Shown: positions 53,601 through 64,000 of the stretch, in pieces
Position numbering within the stretch: position 1 is the stretch's first letter
Layout of the letters: every line of letters starts with the position of its first letter
Source: Wuchereria bancrofti
Taxonomy: Eukaryota > Nematoda > Chromadorea > Rhabditida > Onchocercidae
Assembly: GCA_005281725.1 (NCBI GenBank)
Contig: SSBO01000003.1
Location: forward strand, 3,906,495-3,970,494
Direction: 5' to 3'
Length of the DNA: 64,000 nt
Notes under the pieces: model-generated
Told to the model about the DNA's origin: nothing
The model's input: the letters and a program-made list of their open reading frames with translations, nothing else
Database searches by the model: none
Made by a program: the position numbers and the translations under genes

Positions 53601-54633
53601 ATTTTAGCTAGCATATTGCACCAACCTTTCTTTACAATAGAAAATGTCCCTTTGCCTTAAAAGAAATGGCTGAGTGAATTGAAATGAAGTGAAATGAAAT
53701 TAATTTAATTTAAAAAAGAATTAAAAAGTTGCGAATTTATTGAGAATAAGCTAGATAATTGGTTGAAATAAAATTGTCGAGAAAATTTTAGCAAATTTTA
53801 TGGTAGTAATAAATAAGTAATACATTTGTTGTTATTTTCGTAATTTAACAAATTAATTAAATTATAGACTGAAAGATGATAAAGTGTGCTAAGATAAATG
53901 ATAAGAATTGATCAATGATTAATTTCTTAGAAGTGAAATTAAATTTATTTCTTCATATCATTGTGTTATTTTTATTTTTTATTTTTTTGCTAGAATGACT
54001 TTTCCCAAATTTGGAAATGTAAAAGAAAAAGATGTGAAAGTTCAAAAGTTAAAATGATGAAGAATGAAAAATATTACCAAGATTTTCATAAAAAATAACC
54101 CCACGTATTTTCATTTCGTTTAACATTTCGGGCGTTAAACTTTCAACAATCTTATCATCTATATTACCTCTACTTTTATTATAATCTATATCTTTTGTAT
54201 TTTTGTTTCGCTCCAATAATTTATCCTTTTCATTCATTTTTACTTTTTCGTCTTTCTCATCCTTTACTTCATTTTTCTTTTCTTTTCCATCAACACTGTG
54301 TATTCCATCATTTCTTTTATTCTTTTCTGTTTGCTCATCTCCTTCATCTTTTCTTGTTTTGTTATTCTTTCTACCTTTTATTCCTACCCTACTTCCGTAA
54401 TCCTTCTTCATTTTTTCACTTTTCTCCTCTTTCTTCAATTTTCCGTCATTTTCATTCCGTTTCAAATTTCGTTCTCCCTTATCTTGTCTGATTTTCTCTC
54501 CTTTTTCATTTTCCTCAACAATACTTTTTCTGTCATATCTCTTTATCTTCCTCTCCTTGTGATCTTTTTTTATCGCTTCTTTGTTGTCTCCTTTTAGTGA
54601 GGCCTCTCTTTCGCTCTCTTCATCTTTCGCCAT
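50697..54633 (-). CDS. TSSK-type serine/threonine protein kinase with charged N-terminal extension
   Basis: Seven exons in phase give 456 residues: 54633-54078, 53655-53574, 53272-53182, 52970-52830, 52697-52525, 51813-51682, 50892-50697. Residues 1 to about 165 are almost only Lys, Glu, Asp, Asn and Arg. The kinase domain follows: glycine loop [12 protein letters not shown] (185-196), VAIK lysine K208, [19 protein letters not shown] with catalytic D301, DFG at 319-321, [12 protein letters not shown], then [20 protein letters not shown] and MLERQLQHR. These last elements are typical of testis-specific serine kinases. All catalytic residues are present, so activity is expected. The start at 54633 follows an acceptor at 54658. 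Typical TSSKs are 270-370 residues and lack such an N-terminus. Expression in sperm is an inference from the family. Confidence 0.88.
52110..52470. repeat. Degenerate tandem repeat in a TSSK-type intron
   Basis: About six copies of a unit of roughly 50-60 bases built on 'ggctactgtttcaaaa', 'catacctcaaa' and 'tactgctag'. Clear examples begin near 52130, 52167, 52215, 52300 and 52340. It lies in the intron between exons 5 and 6. No coding role is evident. Confidence 0.6.
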
Positions 54634-57600
54634 TATTGTGAGTGGGATGAATGGTATCTGTAACAAATTTCATTATCCCAAGATTCCGGAACACAATCCG
54701 ATTCAAAAATCGGATTCTTTCGATACTTTATAATTGGGAAAAACAATAAACTCATAAATACAATACTCGGCTAAAAATTCAAATGATGAATCGGATGTTT
54801 CTGTATAAATTGTATCGAATATGTTGTTTAGCTTTAAATCAGCAAGAATTTAATTTTTCATTTCAAATTTTAGTCTTCATCATTTCATACTATTACACTA
54901 CTCACTCATTCACTGAGATTCTAATTTTTATTAAATTTTATTCCGTATGTCTTTTAAAGATTTCTATTTAATAAATTTTATGAAATTATCATATGTTTTT
55001 TTCTTTTTTATTTCTTTCATTCTTGCTTTTTCATACAATACTACAACGGAATGACTATTAAAGTACCGTAGAAATTGTTTAGCAATAAATGAAAAGTGTA
55101 GAGCAAAACGATTGAAATAATTTTAAAAAAAATAAAATAAAATGAACTTTAAAAATGATAATTACATTTATATAGCAAAATTTCTACATGAAAAAGTGTA
55201 AAATAAAATTTGCATATTTAACAAATGCTTTAATTTTTAAATGTAACTTAATTACAAAAAAACAAAGAAAAGGGAAAAAGTGTAAATGAATTATTTTGAC
55301 AAATGAAAAAATTGATTTTAATAATGTATGCATTACTAATAATTAAATTTCAAATCTTTTCAAACTGTTCTAATCAATTATTCAAATGAATTAATTGTTT
55401 TAACAAATTTAGCCAACGTAATGAAGCAAATCATTTCTTTCTTTATAACTTGTCTCAAAATATACAAAACAGTTATTTGGCTTTAAATTAGCAGAAATTT
55501 AATTTCTAATTTAAAATTTTAATTTTCATTAATTTTATTTGATGCTATTTACATTACACATCAGAGAAATAGAAAATAAGTATGAGATTAAAATTATTAA
55601 AACATGTTAACTGTCAAGAATAAATTAAAAGAAAATATTTTTTTTTCTTTCTCTCACTCTCTCTTAAAGACTTCATTAACGATTAAAATTTTGACTAGCA
55701 AGTTATACTATTATCGTTGACAAACGGTTAGTTGTGAAAATTTCATAAAGGATTAGATTTTGTTTGTTTATTTTTTTAAAATTCTTATAATCAAAGGAAA
55801 AGAATGCTGAAAGTACTGTAAAACTGCAAATTAAATAATTAATTAGAAGCACCGCTTATTACTAATGTAATGACAAATAAGTCAACCAAGAATAAATCTA
55901 ATTAATATTGAAAAATAAAATTTATGTGTGACGAAATTACTTGAGAGAGTTTCTTCATAGAAAAAGAATTTATGCAATTTGTAAAATTATTTTTCAATAA
56001 TTTTCGATGTTTTTGAATTTTTAAAAAATTGATTCAATGTAATTAGTTTCCTTTTCCACTTGCTTAGCTCTTTCTTCCACAGTATTATAGTGATGTTTGG
56101 TTTGAAGTAAGTTTGAGTTTAAAAATAATTTTGGATGGAATGATCAGGCAAATTAGATTTTAGGCAAAACAGCCAAGAACTTTATATTTGAGATAAAATA
56201 GCTAAGAAGAAGAAAAGAAAGTAAACAAAAAAGAAACTTTATTAATACTAATTTTATGCGTATGTTTTTGTTACCAATATCAATCGATTAATATTTGTCT
56301 CAGAGAATAAATGATAAGAAAAGCTTATTTAAATTTTTTAATCAATAAATTATGTGACCAATTATCAGACAACTGATAAGAATAAGGAAGCGATAAGTGA
56401 ATTATGCTACAAATATGATAAAAGCATTCATTGTTATAACAACGATTATTCGATTATAATTAAATTTTGATATTTAATGTAAAATATCAAATTACCGTAT
56501 TTATTTTATGATAACTAAAAATTAGCTAAAATTTCGATTTTTTATTGAAAAAAATATGAAACACTGGTAATGAATAATGAATGATAAAAAGAAATGGAAT
56601 GAAAAAAAGGAACATTTACATATGATCAAATTTAAGGACAAATTTCAATTTTTTATTTCACACTGAATGTAACTGTTAAATAATCCATCACATTGTAAAT
56701 TTTTCAAATTAAAAAATTTGCATTTTAGACACAACTTAAATTACTATCTCATTTTGGATAAAACTGTCATTTAGATAATTTGTGATCGAACTAAGCAGTT
56801 AGTCGCATCATTTTTATCAATTTAACAATACTATCATTACTCTAACTTACAAAATTGACTAAAATAAACATTGAAAAAGAGAAAAAGGATAAAAAAAGAT
56901 TTCTTAATATATTATGTAATATTCAAAAAAATTCCTAACATTTAATAAAATTTCTCAATGATAACAGAGCGAAGAATTATTTCTATTTATCAATTTGTTG
57001 TTAATTATAAAAATCTCCAAAATACTTCGAACAAAATTTATTGTAAAACTCAAAGCTTTCAAAAATTTCCAGCACAATTTCTGCAATTAAAATCAGTAAT
57101 AAATAAATCAAAATCATTCGCAAAATGTCAATAGAAACAAAAATCCCTGTAAAAAGTCAAATTCAAACTAAAATTTCAGGTGAGAAATTTAAATTAGCTA
57201 AAGTTCTAGGACTAAAAAAAAGCTTTTTTCTTTTAGTACCATAAATTTTATAGCAATCAAAGAAAGTGTCCCATAAATGATCTTAAAAGAGGGATGGTTT
57301 TCTCGTTTTTCTCTTTCATTGTTTTCTTTTTGAAATAATTTAAGAAAAGAAAATTTTCATTCACAATTTTAATTTTCTTTTTTTTTTTTGTTTTTGTTGT
57401 AACTAAAAAAAACTTTAAAAAGAGCTATTAAAAAAAGAAAAAACACATTTAATGCGCCGACGAATCATTAATATGACTGATATATTAAAGGAATAAATAT
57501 CCGAGAAATTATTTTTTAAAATTAAAAAAGAGGAAAACGATTTTGTTATATTTCGTATATAGAATTAAAAATTATTACTACTCATTCTTTATAATTTTTT

Positions 57601-57749
57601 TGTTCTTTTTAGTTTTTTAACAATTTTTTAAAATTCCTTTATTATTTAAAAAAAAATGTAAAATTTAAATTAATTTTAAATTCGAATATTAATAAAATAA
57701 ATGAAAGAAATTATTGGAGGAAAATTTATATTATTTAGACAATAAAAAA
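54634..57749. other. Divergent intergenic region between two kinase genes
   Basis: About 3.1 kb of AT-rich sequence separating the minus-strand TSSK-type gene from the plus-strand CK1-like gene. Promoters of both should lie here. No gene, RNA or clear repeat was recognised. Confidence 0.5.
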
Positions 57750-60700
57750 ATGGCACGAAAAGAAGTTATTGAAATGTTAAAAATTGGTGAAATACTTCGC
57801 GATAGGTATACAATCGAGAAAAAATTAGGACGCAGTGATTATAGTCAAATTTATCGGTATATGCTTTTAAAATATTTTCATATTAATTTATCTTATCAAT
57901 TAAAAAAAGAAAAAACTATTTTTATAATCGATTATTTAAGTATTATCTAAGAATTATGATTGATTAATTGCTGCTAATATATCAGTCATATCTATGATAT
58001 TTTGTTGTGATTTTATGCTTTAGCATAAAATCATCTTTTTTTTCTTTTGGGATTTTGATTTTAGAATTTGATCATATTCTTTACTATATGATAAATTTTG
58101 TTTTAGAATTAATTTTTAATTAAAATTATTGCACTATTTTCTTGTTTATTTGACAGATTAGATATACTATACATTTATTATTATGCAAAAAAAGGAACAA
58201 CAATAACTAATCATAATTAAATTACATTCATGAAAAATTATTAATGTACTGATAATTTGAATTCATACCAGTGCCTATGATAATATTAAATCACGACCTG
58301 TGGCAGTAAAAATTGCAACACCTAAATTGGATCCAAGACGAATGAAAATTGAACAAATGGTTTTAACTTTACTACGTGGAAAGGTATGATGAGTTAATTT
58401 ATAATAAGTTGAATTAAGTAATTAAATAAAACAATTATCTCATCCAATTTTTTTTTTGAATTAATGAAATCTAGTGTTTAGTTTATTGAATCTTGCACCA
58501 AATTTGAAATTCATTTAAAAAAAAATTTTATTGCTTACAAAAATTACTTTCTTAATAATCATTTTGCATGTTTGCATTTATATTTCAAAATTAGAAAAAA
58601 AAATCAAAAAATGTATTTTTTTCGCCTCACATATAACCTACATTTTGTTATACAATTATGGTTTTATAAAATTTCAAACAGAAAACACTGAAATTTTTTT
58701 TTCAGTTATTTCACAGCACGCATTATGCATGCTGCTTTAATATTGCATATTATGTTTTTTTTTTTTTTATTTAATATAATCAAAAAAAAACTATTACGAT
58801 ATTACAATAATTAATATCATAAATTTACTAAATTACTTTAGAATCATTTCGTGACATTAATTAGTATGGGACAAATTCATGATGTGCCATATCTTGTTAT
58901 GGACCTTGTTGGCCGTAACTTGGCTGATATACGTGGACAATATCCATCTAAACAATTTCAACCAATTACTGCTTATCGAATATCCGTGCAAGTAAGAAAT
59001 AATTTCTTTTTTTTCCTTTAATAATATTTTGATGGATATTGTTTTGCAGGTTATAAATGCATTATGCGACATGCATACTGCTTTTGCAGGTTATAAGTGC
59101 ATTATGCGACATGCATACTGCTTTTGCAGGTTATAAATTCATCACGCGATATGTACATTTCTTTGTTAGGTTGTAAATGTATTATGCGATATACGTACCG
59201 CTTTGTAGGTTATAAGTACATACGTGAAGTACGTACTGCTTTTCAGGTTATAAGTGCATTACGTGACATGCATACTGCTGGTTTTTTGCATCGTAACATT
59301 AAACCATCAAATATTTGCATTGGTAGAGGTGCACAAAAACGAGTAATTTATCTTCTTGATCATGGTAAACTCAATTTTTTGAATTTTTTAAACTTTTCAA
59401 TTTTTTTTTTTTTTTTAATAATATTAGTAAAGGTATGGCACGAATGTTTACCGAAATGGACGGTAGAATTCGAAAGCCACGTGATCATGCAGGTTTTCGT
59501 GGTACGCTACGTTACGTGTCATTAACAGTGCATTCACGTGCTGAAAGAACTCCTCGTGATGATCTAATTGCATGGTTTTATTCAATGGTATTTGTATATT
59601 TATATTAATATTTTTTTATGAATATTAAAATTTAGATTTGTTAAAATTTTACATTTTCACCTTTTTTTTTCATTTTTTTAAATTCACATTTAGTTTTTGA
59701 TGTTTTAGATATTTTCATAATTATATTTTTAATTTCTCTACACAATCATTATTCTATATTCTTTCTATAATCTTATATGATTATTAAATTAAGAGGAAAA
59801 ATCAATTTAATAGTCGCAAATTAAACTAGAGAGAGAGAGAGAGGGAGAGAGAGGAAGAGAGAATAATTAAATGGAACAGAATAAAATGTAAATTGAAAAA
59901 GAGAATTTAAAGTAAAATAGAAAAATAAACAAAAAAATTAATTAATTAATTAAAGACCAGATAAGCGATTTAAATTTTAAAACTGAAATTACTCAAATAC
60001 TTGATTGACAGATTGAATTAATTAATGGAAAGTTACCATGGAGCAACTTGATTGCAGCAAAAGATATTGAAGAAGCAAAAAGGAATGAAACATTCGAAAA
60101 TTTATGCAAAGATCAACCAAATATATCATTGGAATTTGCTAAAGTTAAAAATTAATGATTGTTAAATCAAATGAAAGAGCAAAAAGACCAAAATATATTT
60201 TATTTCGGTCATTTTTTTTTTGGAAAAAATTTTGAAAAAAGTTTTCATGTTTCTGAAAAAAAACAAAATTTCATAAATTATATGATATTTTAATCAACCA
60301 AAAAAAAAAGATTTCAAAAGCATTCATTAATTTATTAAAAGTTTCATAAAACAAAATCAATTTATGTAAACAAAATCATTTTTGTTTTTTTAAAATAAAA
60401 TAAAATCAAACAAAATTAAAATATTTCAATTTTTGCAATTAAATTCATTTCTGTTAGAATTTGAAACGTTTAAAATACGCAGCAAATTTTTTAAATCAAG
60501 ATAAATTGCTAATTTTTAATGATAATTTTTAGTATATATTATCATTAGATACTACTGTTATACCAAATTATCAAGAATTAATTGCAATATTTAAAATAGC
60601 CAAATTAAAAGATGATTTACCATTCGAATGGGAAATGCATAAATCGTTTGTTTTTTAATTTAAATTTTTATAATTACATTTCATACTTTAAAAATGATAA

Positions 60701-62016
60701 AAATAGTTTATTAAAATTTCAAATAACTTAAAAGACTACGAAACTTAGAAAAGTTAAAAATATTATTTTTTTATTTAATACTATTTACATATAGTATTTG
60801 CTAATGTAAATATTAGGTTCTATCAACATTTCCTCTTACTTTACCTAATAAACTTTCCTTTAAATTGCATATATTTCCTTGAAAAATATAAGCAATTATT
60901 ACATTCCTATTGCAAAAACGAAAAGAAAGAAATGTCTTAAATTATTCAAAAAATTATATATTACAATTTTAAAAGAAAAATTTTTTTTTCTTAAATTTTT
61001 ACAGAAATATTATTAATAAAAATGATTAACAAATTTTTTGATGATAAATATAAATGCGTTTTCTTTCTTTTTTTAGAAATAAAACGAAGAAAGTGATAAG
61101 AGAAAGCGCAAATGTCATTGATAAAAAAGTAAACTTTTTTCTTTTCTTTTTATTTTTAATTTAAATTTATTAAAATTTTACATCTGTCATTTAAAATTTC
61201 CNNNNNNNNNNNNNNNNNNNNNAATATAAATGCGTTTTCTTTCTTTTTTTAGAAATAAAACGAAGAAAGTGATAAGAGAAAGCGCAAATGTCATTGATAA
61301 AAAAGTAAACTTTTTTCTTTTCTTTTTATTTTTAATTTAAATTTATTAAAATTTTACATCTGTCATTTAAAATTTCCGCGTTAGTTAAATCTTCGATTTT
61401 TTTTAGCTCAGATAAAACTAATTCGTAGTTTGATAGTAAATTTAACTGCATTTAATTATTATCAAAATTTTAATGAATTTTAAAATTTCTCTTATTATTA
61501 TATATGTATATTTTTTTTGTTAAAACTTTTGAAATATTTATCAATGATTAATTCAGAATAAAAAAAGGTTTAAAAATTAATCATTAAATTATTCACTGAT
61601 TTAATTATGCTTAGAAATATGAGAAAACTGATAAACATATAAGCAATGACGGATTATTTGCCGGGAATAAAACTTATTAGCAATGTCATATGGAATATTT
61701 GTAGGCTTAAAAAGAATTATATTGAGTTTATCCATAATTTACTTAATGATATTTTGAGCGGAAATCTTTGAGAGATTATCGGTTCACAATCGGTTCGTTA
61801 GTTTTACTTTTATTTATTGACTTAACAATAAATATAAACTTTACTGAGCATATATTGCAATGCAAATGTTACTTTTTATGAAAACAGTAAGTAAACAACA
61901 ATTAATTTATTTAATTAATGCAACGTGTAATATTGCAGGTAACAATGGGACAAATAACAAAAGTGAGAAAGCCTAGAAAAAGAGCAAAAAGTGAAAGAAA
62001 AGTGACAAAAAATTAA
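57750..62016 (+). CDS. CK1/TTBK-like kinase, predicted pseudokinase
   Basis: Nine exons in phase give 338 residues: 57750-57856, 58272-58383, 58842-58991, 59247-59364, 59433-59587, 60012-60143, 60533-60645, 61077-61128, 61939-62016. Family features are VAVKIATPK (K49), PYLVMDLVGRNLADIR, ALRDMHTAGFLHRNIKPSNICIG, RGTLRYVSLTVHSRAERTPRDDL and LINGKLPW, as in the casein kinase 1/tau-tubulin kinase group that is expanded in nematodes. The glycine loop is degenerate (LGRSDYSQIY). The catalytic Asp of HRD is Asn (N140), while DFG is DHG (D161 kept). Catalysis is therefore doubtful. The C-terminus is a basic tail (KVRKPRKRAKSERK). Exon 4 has tandem acceptors. Exon 8 is repeated beyond an N gap at 61253-61304, probably an assembly artefact. 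The first exon and the tail exons are the least certain. Confidence 0.8.
58008..58033. repeat. Palindrome, 26 bp
   Basis: TGATTTTATGCT and AGCATAAAATCA are exact reverse complements with two bases between. It lies in intron 1 of the CK1-like gene. No function is assigned. Confidence 0.7.
59041..59280 (+). repeat. Six tandem 40-bp units each carrying a 3' splice acceptor and exon start
   Basis: Units start at 59041, 59081, 59121, 59161, 59201 and 59239 (period 40, last step 38). Each contains a pyrimidine tract, AG, and 'gttataa.tgcattatgcgacatgca'-like sequence. The sixth unit is the real start of exon 4 (59247). Acceptors 1 and 2 lead to stops. Acceptor 3 (exon start 59130) is open and in frame with acceptor 6, adding 39 residues. 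Divergence among units is greatest in units 3-5. Confidence 0.85.
59828..59863. repeat. (GA)n simple repeat
   Basis: GA dinucleotide run with GG interruptions inside intron 5 of the CK1-like gene. Confidence 0.9.
61047..61377. repeat. 155-bp direct duplication flanking a 21-N gap
   Basis: 61047-61201 is repeated as 61223-61377 with the gap (61202-61222) between. No differences were seen. Both copies contain exon 8 of the CK1-like gene (61077-61128 and 61253-61304). The coincidence with the gap suggests unmerged contig ends. Using both copies would break the reading frame. Confidence 0.8.
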
Positions 62017-62372
62017 GAAAAGAAATTATGCATTAATAATATTGACATATTTTTTTTAAAAAAATTTTGCACACAAAAATTTGCATATTTATCATTTTTA
62101 AAATTACTAACACTTTATAATAAAACTAAAATTTTAAAAAATTTTAGGAAAATAGTATTATAGTAAAGTAATATTAAAAATCGAGTTATTTTGTTAAAAT
62201 TATCAAATTTTCAGTGCTTTTTAAATTTAATTAATTAAAAAAAAAGATAAATTGTTGAATTTTCATAATTTCCACAAAATTCTAAAATAGCATTCACTGC
62301 ATCTTTTTGCATCTTTTTTTCATCTTTGACCCTTAATTCAATGGAACAGATGAATAGCGTGCTATTGCTATG

Positions 62373-62401
62373 TGCATGCGTGCATGCATGCATGCATGCA
62401 T
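62373..62401. repeat. (GCAT)n tetranucleotide repeat
   Basis: About seven GCAT/TGCA units with one variant (GCGT). The repeat is self-complementary. Confidence 0.85.
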
Positions 62402-62598
62402 AGCTATAATAGTATTCTATTTTAATTATAAATTATCCTAACATACAATTTCTCTTCATGCATATCAAATAATATGTTAGGTGGAATACATTGACAATTG
62501 AGCGATAAGATTTATAACCTTCTGAAGTGACCGATGTTCCACCATTAATTAACGATTCTTGCAATTATCCAATTTTCTTCATTAAATCAAAAATCACT

Positions 62599-62611
62599 GG
62601 GTCAAAGGTCA
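62599..62611 (+). promoter_or_regulatory. DR1-type nuclear-receptor element (candidate)
   Basis: The sequence GGTCAAAGGTCA, preceded by TG, contains two (G/A)GGTCA-type half-sites one base apart, close to the HNF4/RXR consensus. A reverse half-site (TTTGACCC) lies about 270 bases upstream. No gene is assigned downstream in this window, so a regulatory role is speculative. Confidence 0.25.
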
Positions 62612-64000
62612 CCTGGATACAAGAGGTACAGAAGTTCAAATTGTTGCACGATTAGAAAAGTTGAAAAAAAAACGAATAATGTCAACAAATTTGATATTTT
62701 CATTATCAGATTAACATTTTTCTCTTCGTTTTATTTTTTCTTATAAAGCTAATTCATAAATGAATGCTAACAAAAAAATAAATACTCAACGAATGGTACT
62801 CCAAAAGGTCAATTAGCATAATTTCTGTTCACATAGCACACAGTTTTGTTTCATTTCTATATCATTGCTTGCATTATTGCAATTATTTTTTCACCTATTA
62901 TTATCTTTAAACTTGTAAAATTTAAAGTATAATTTGCATTGATGAATTTGAAGACCAATTATGTTTTAAAAAAAGCCTCAATGAAATGGAACAATTTAAA
63001 AAATAAAAATTAAATTAAACAATTAATTTTTATTCTTACCTTTTAATCTTTCTCTTCTTTTTTTCTACAATCATATTCAAATGCTATTATTTTGTATATT
63101 AGTACTAGAAATGATAATTAAATTAAAAGTTTGCAATTTAGTTGACTGCATTATTTAAGTTATTACTTATGCAACTAATTGAAAGGCTAACTTTCTTATC
63201 AGTTTATGTCGATGGGAATTCATTTGTTTTCAATTCCATTAAATTTGTAGCAAAAAAAATTTTTCTTATTTAAAAATAAATTTTTTTTGTTGATCAGTGA
63301 TAATATTGTTTTATCAATAATACTATTATCAAAATTATCACATTATTTATCAAAAGTAAAGTAACCTAACATTACTATGTAATATTACTGAATGTTATGA
63401 AGGTGTAAAATCAGTTGAAGTATTCATTTTATATTTAAAATGCCTTAGTTTCAGTTTTCCCATGCTAATATCTTATCATTTTAAATAAGTACCATCTAAT
63501 TCTTTTGTAAATGAGTGCCATTTAGTTTTGGCGATAACGTTTTTTTTTTTTTTAAATGGATACCATGCAATTTTTGCATTAATATTTCTTTACAATTAAA
63601 TCTGATCTAATCTCAACAAGCTGTCGCATAGATTAATTCTTGCATAAATACTCAATTTAATGTTATGAAAATTGAAAGTTACTCGATTACATATTTCTTT
63701 TTTTTTTTCGATAATATTTTGAAAGTTTTCCGTGTATTTTACTTTCTTCCCCTAATTTTTCATAATTTTATTGTACTTATTATCTTAACAAAATGATACA
63801 ATGTTTGTTAGATCAACAATTGTATAATCTAAAACAGTTATTTTTCAATTTATATTATTTTCTTAAATTTTATTAACCTTAACAGATTTTGAATGCATTT
63901 TCTATTCGTAATTTCCACTTCTAAATTGACCATTTACAAGAAACTGTGGTTGAAGACGGATGACCATTTGGCGCAATGATACATTTTATCTGTAAGACAT

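Larger units (their letters stand above)
62017..64000. other. AT-rich region without a supported gene
   Basis: No coding exon is recognised on either strand to the window end. It contains a GCAT repeat and a DR1-type element, listed separately. Confidence 0.5.

Noticed and set aside
54195..54597. Phe/Ser/Leu-rich plus-strand open frames
   Set aside because: They are antisense shadows of the Lys/Glu-rich first exon of the TSSK-type kinase; the minus-strand exon joins in phase to the kinase domain.
59041..59280. CRISPR-like regular array
   Set aside because: Six units with 40-bp period lack spacer/repeat alternation and each carries a splice acceptor; the genome is eukaryotic.
61253..61304. 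Second copy of CK1-like exon 8
   Set aside because: Identical to 61077-61128, adjacent to an N gap, and its inclusion would break phase; treated as assembly duplication.

Overview
The window is AT-rich eukaryotic DNA with multi-exon genes, short GT-AG introns, introns ending in TTTCAG, and (for one gene) an acceptor directly abutting the start codon, as expected for spliced-leader trans-splicing. Protein similarities and the BEL/Pao retroelements point to a parasitic spirurid, probably filarial, nematode. This is inference; the species cannot be fixed from the window. All gene models below were built by hand from open frames, splice sites and phase, and checked only by codon arithmetic and remembered family motifs.

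Layout. 1-5.5 kb is a graveyard of BEL/Pao retrotransposon pieces: two related gag copies on the minus strand, an integrase fragment fused to a primer-binding site, and a third gag fragment enclosed by long inverted repeats. 8.7-9.8 kb (minus) encodes a small secreted cysteine-containing protein. 11.7-12.8 kb (minus) carries the C-terminal part of a serpin, interrupted by an assembly gap. 15.3-17.3 kb (plus) is a NEPRO-like nucleolar protein. 17.9-35.4 kb (plus) is serine palmitoyltransferase subunit 1, whose 12.4 kb intron contains a complete ten-exon trehalase gene on the opposite strand. The same intron holds what look like false assembly duplications joined by single N's.

From 36 to 54.6 kb four minus-strand genes follow: a SRD5A3-type polyprenol reductase, EMC2, mitochondrial delta-1-pyrroline-5-carboxylate dehydrogenase (ALDH4A1 type), and a TSSK-type serine/threonine kinase with a charged N-terminal extension. 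At 57.8-62.0 kb (plus) a CK1/TTBK-like kinase is transcribed divergently from the TSSK-type gene; it lacks the catalytic Asp and has six tandem copies of a 40-bp block containing a splice acceptor. 62-64 kb has no gene I can support.

Functionally the genes are mostly independent housekeeping functions: sphingolipid synthesis, dolichol synthesis, membrane-protein insertion, proline catabolism and trehalose breakdown. SPT1, SRD5A3 and EMC2 all act at the ER, but spacing of 1.3-2.5 kb argues against a classical nematode operon. The most unusual points are the nested antisense trehalase, the tandem acceptor array in the predicted pseudokinase, the divergent pair of possibly sperm-related kinases, the N-terminally short serpin, and several long palindromes.
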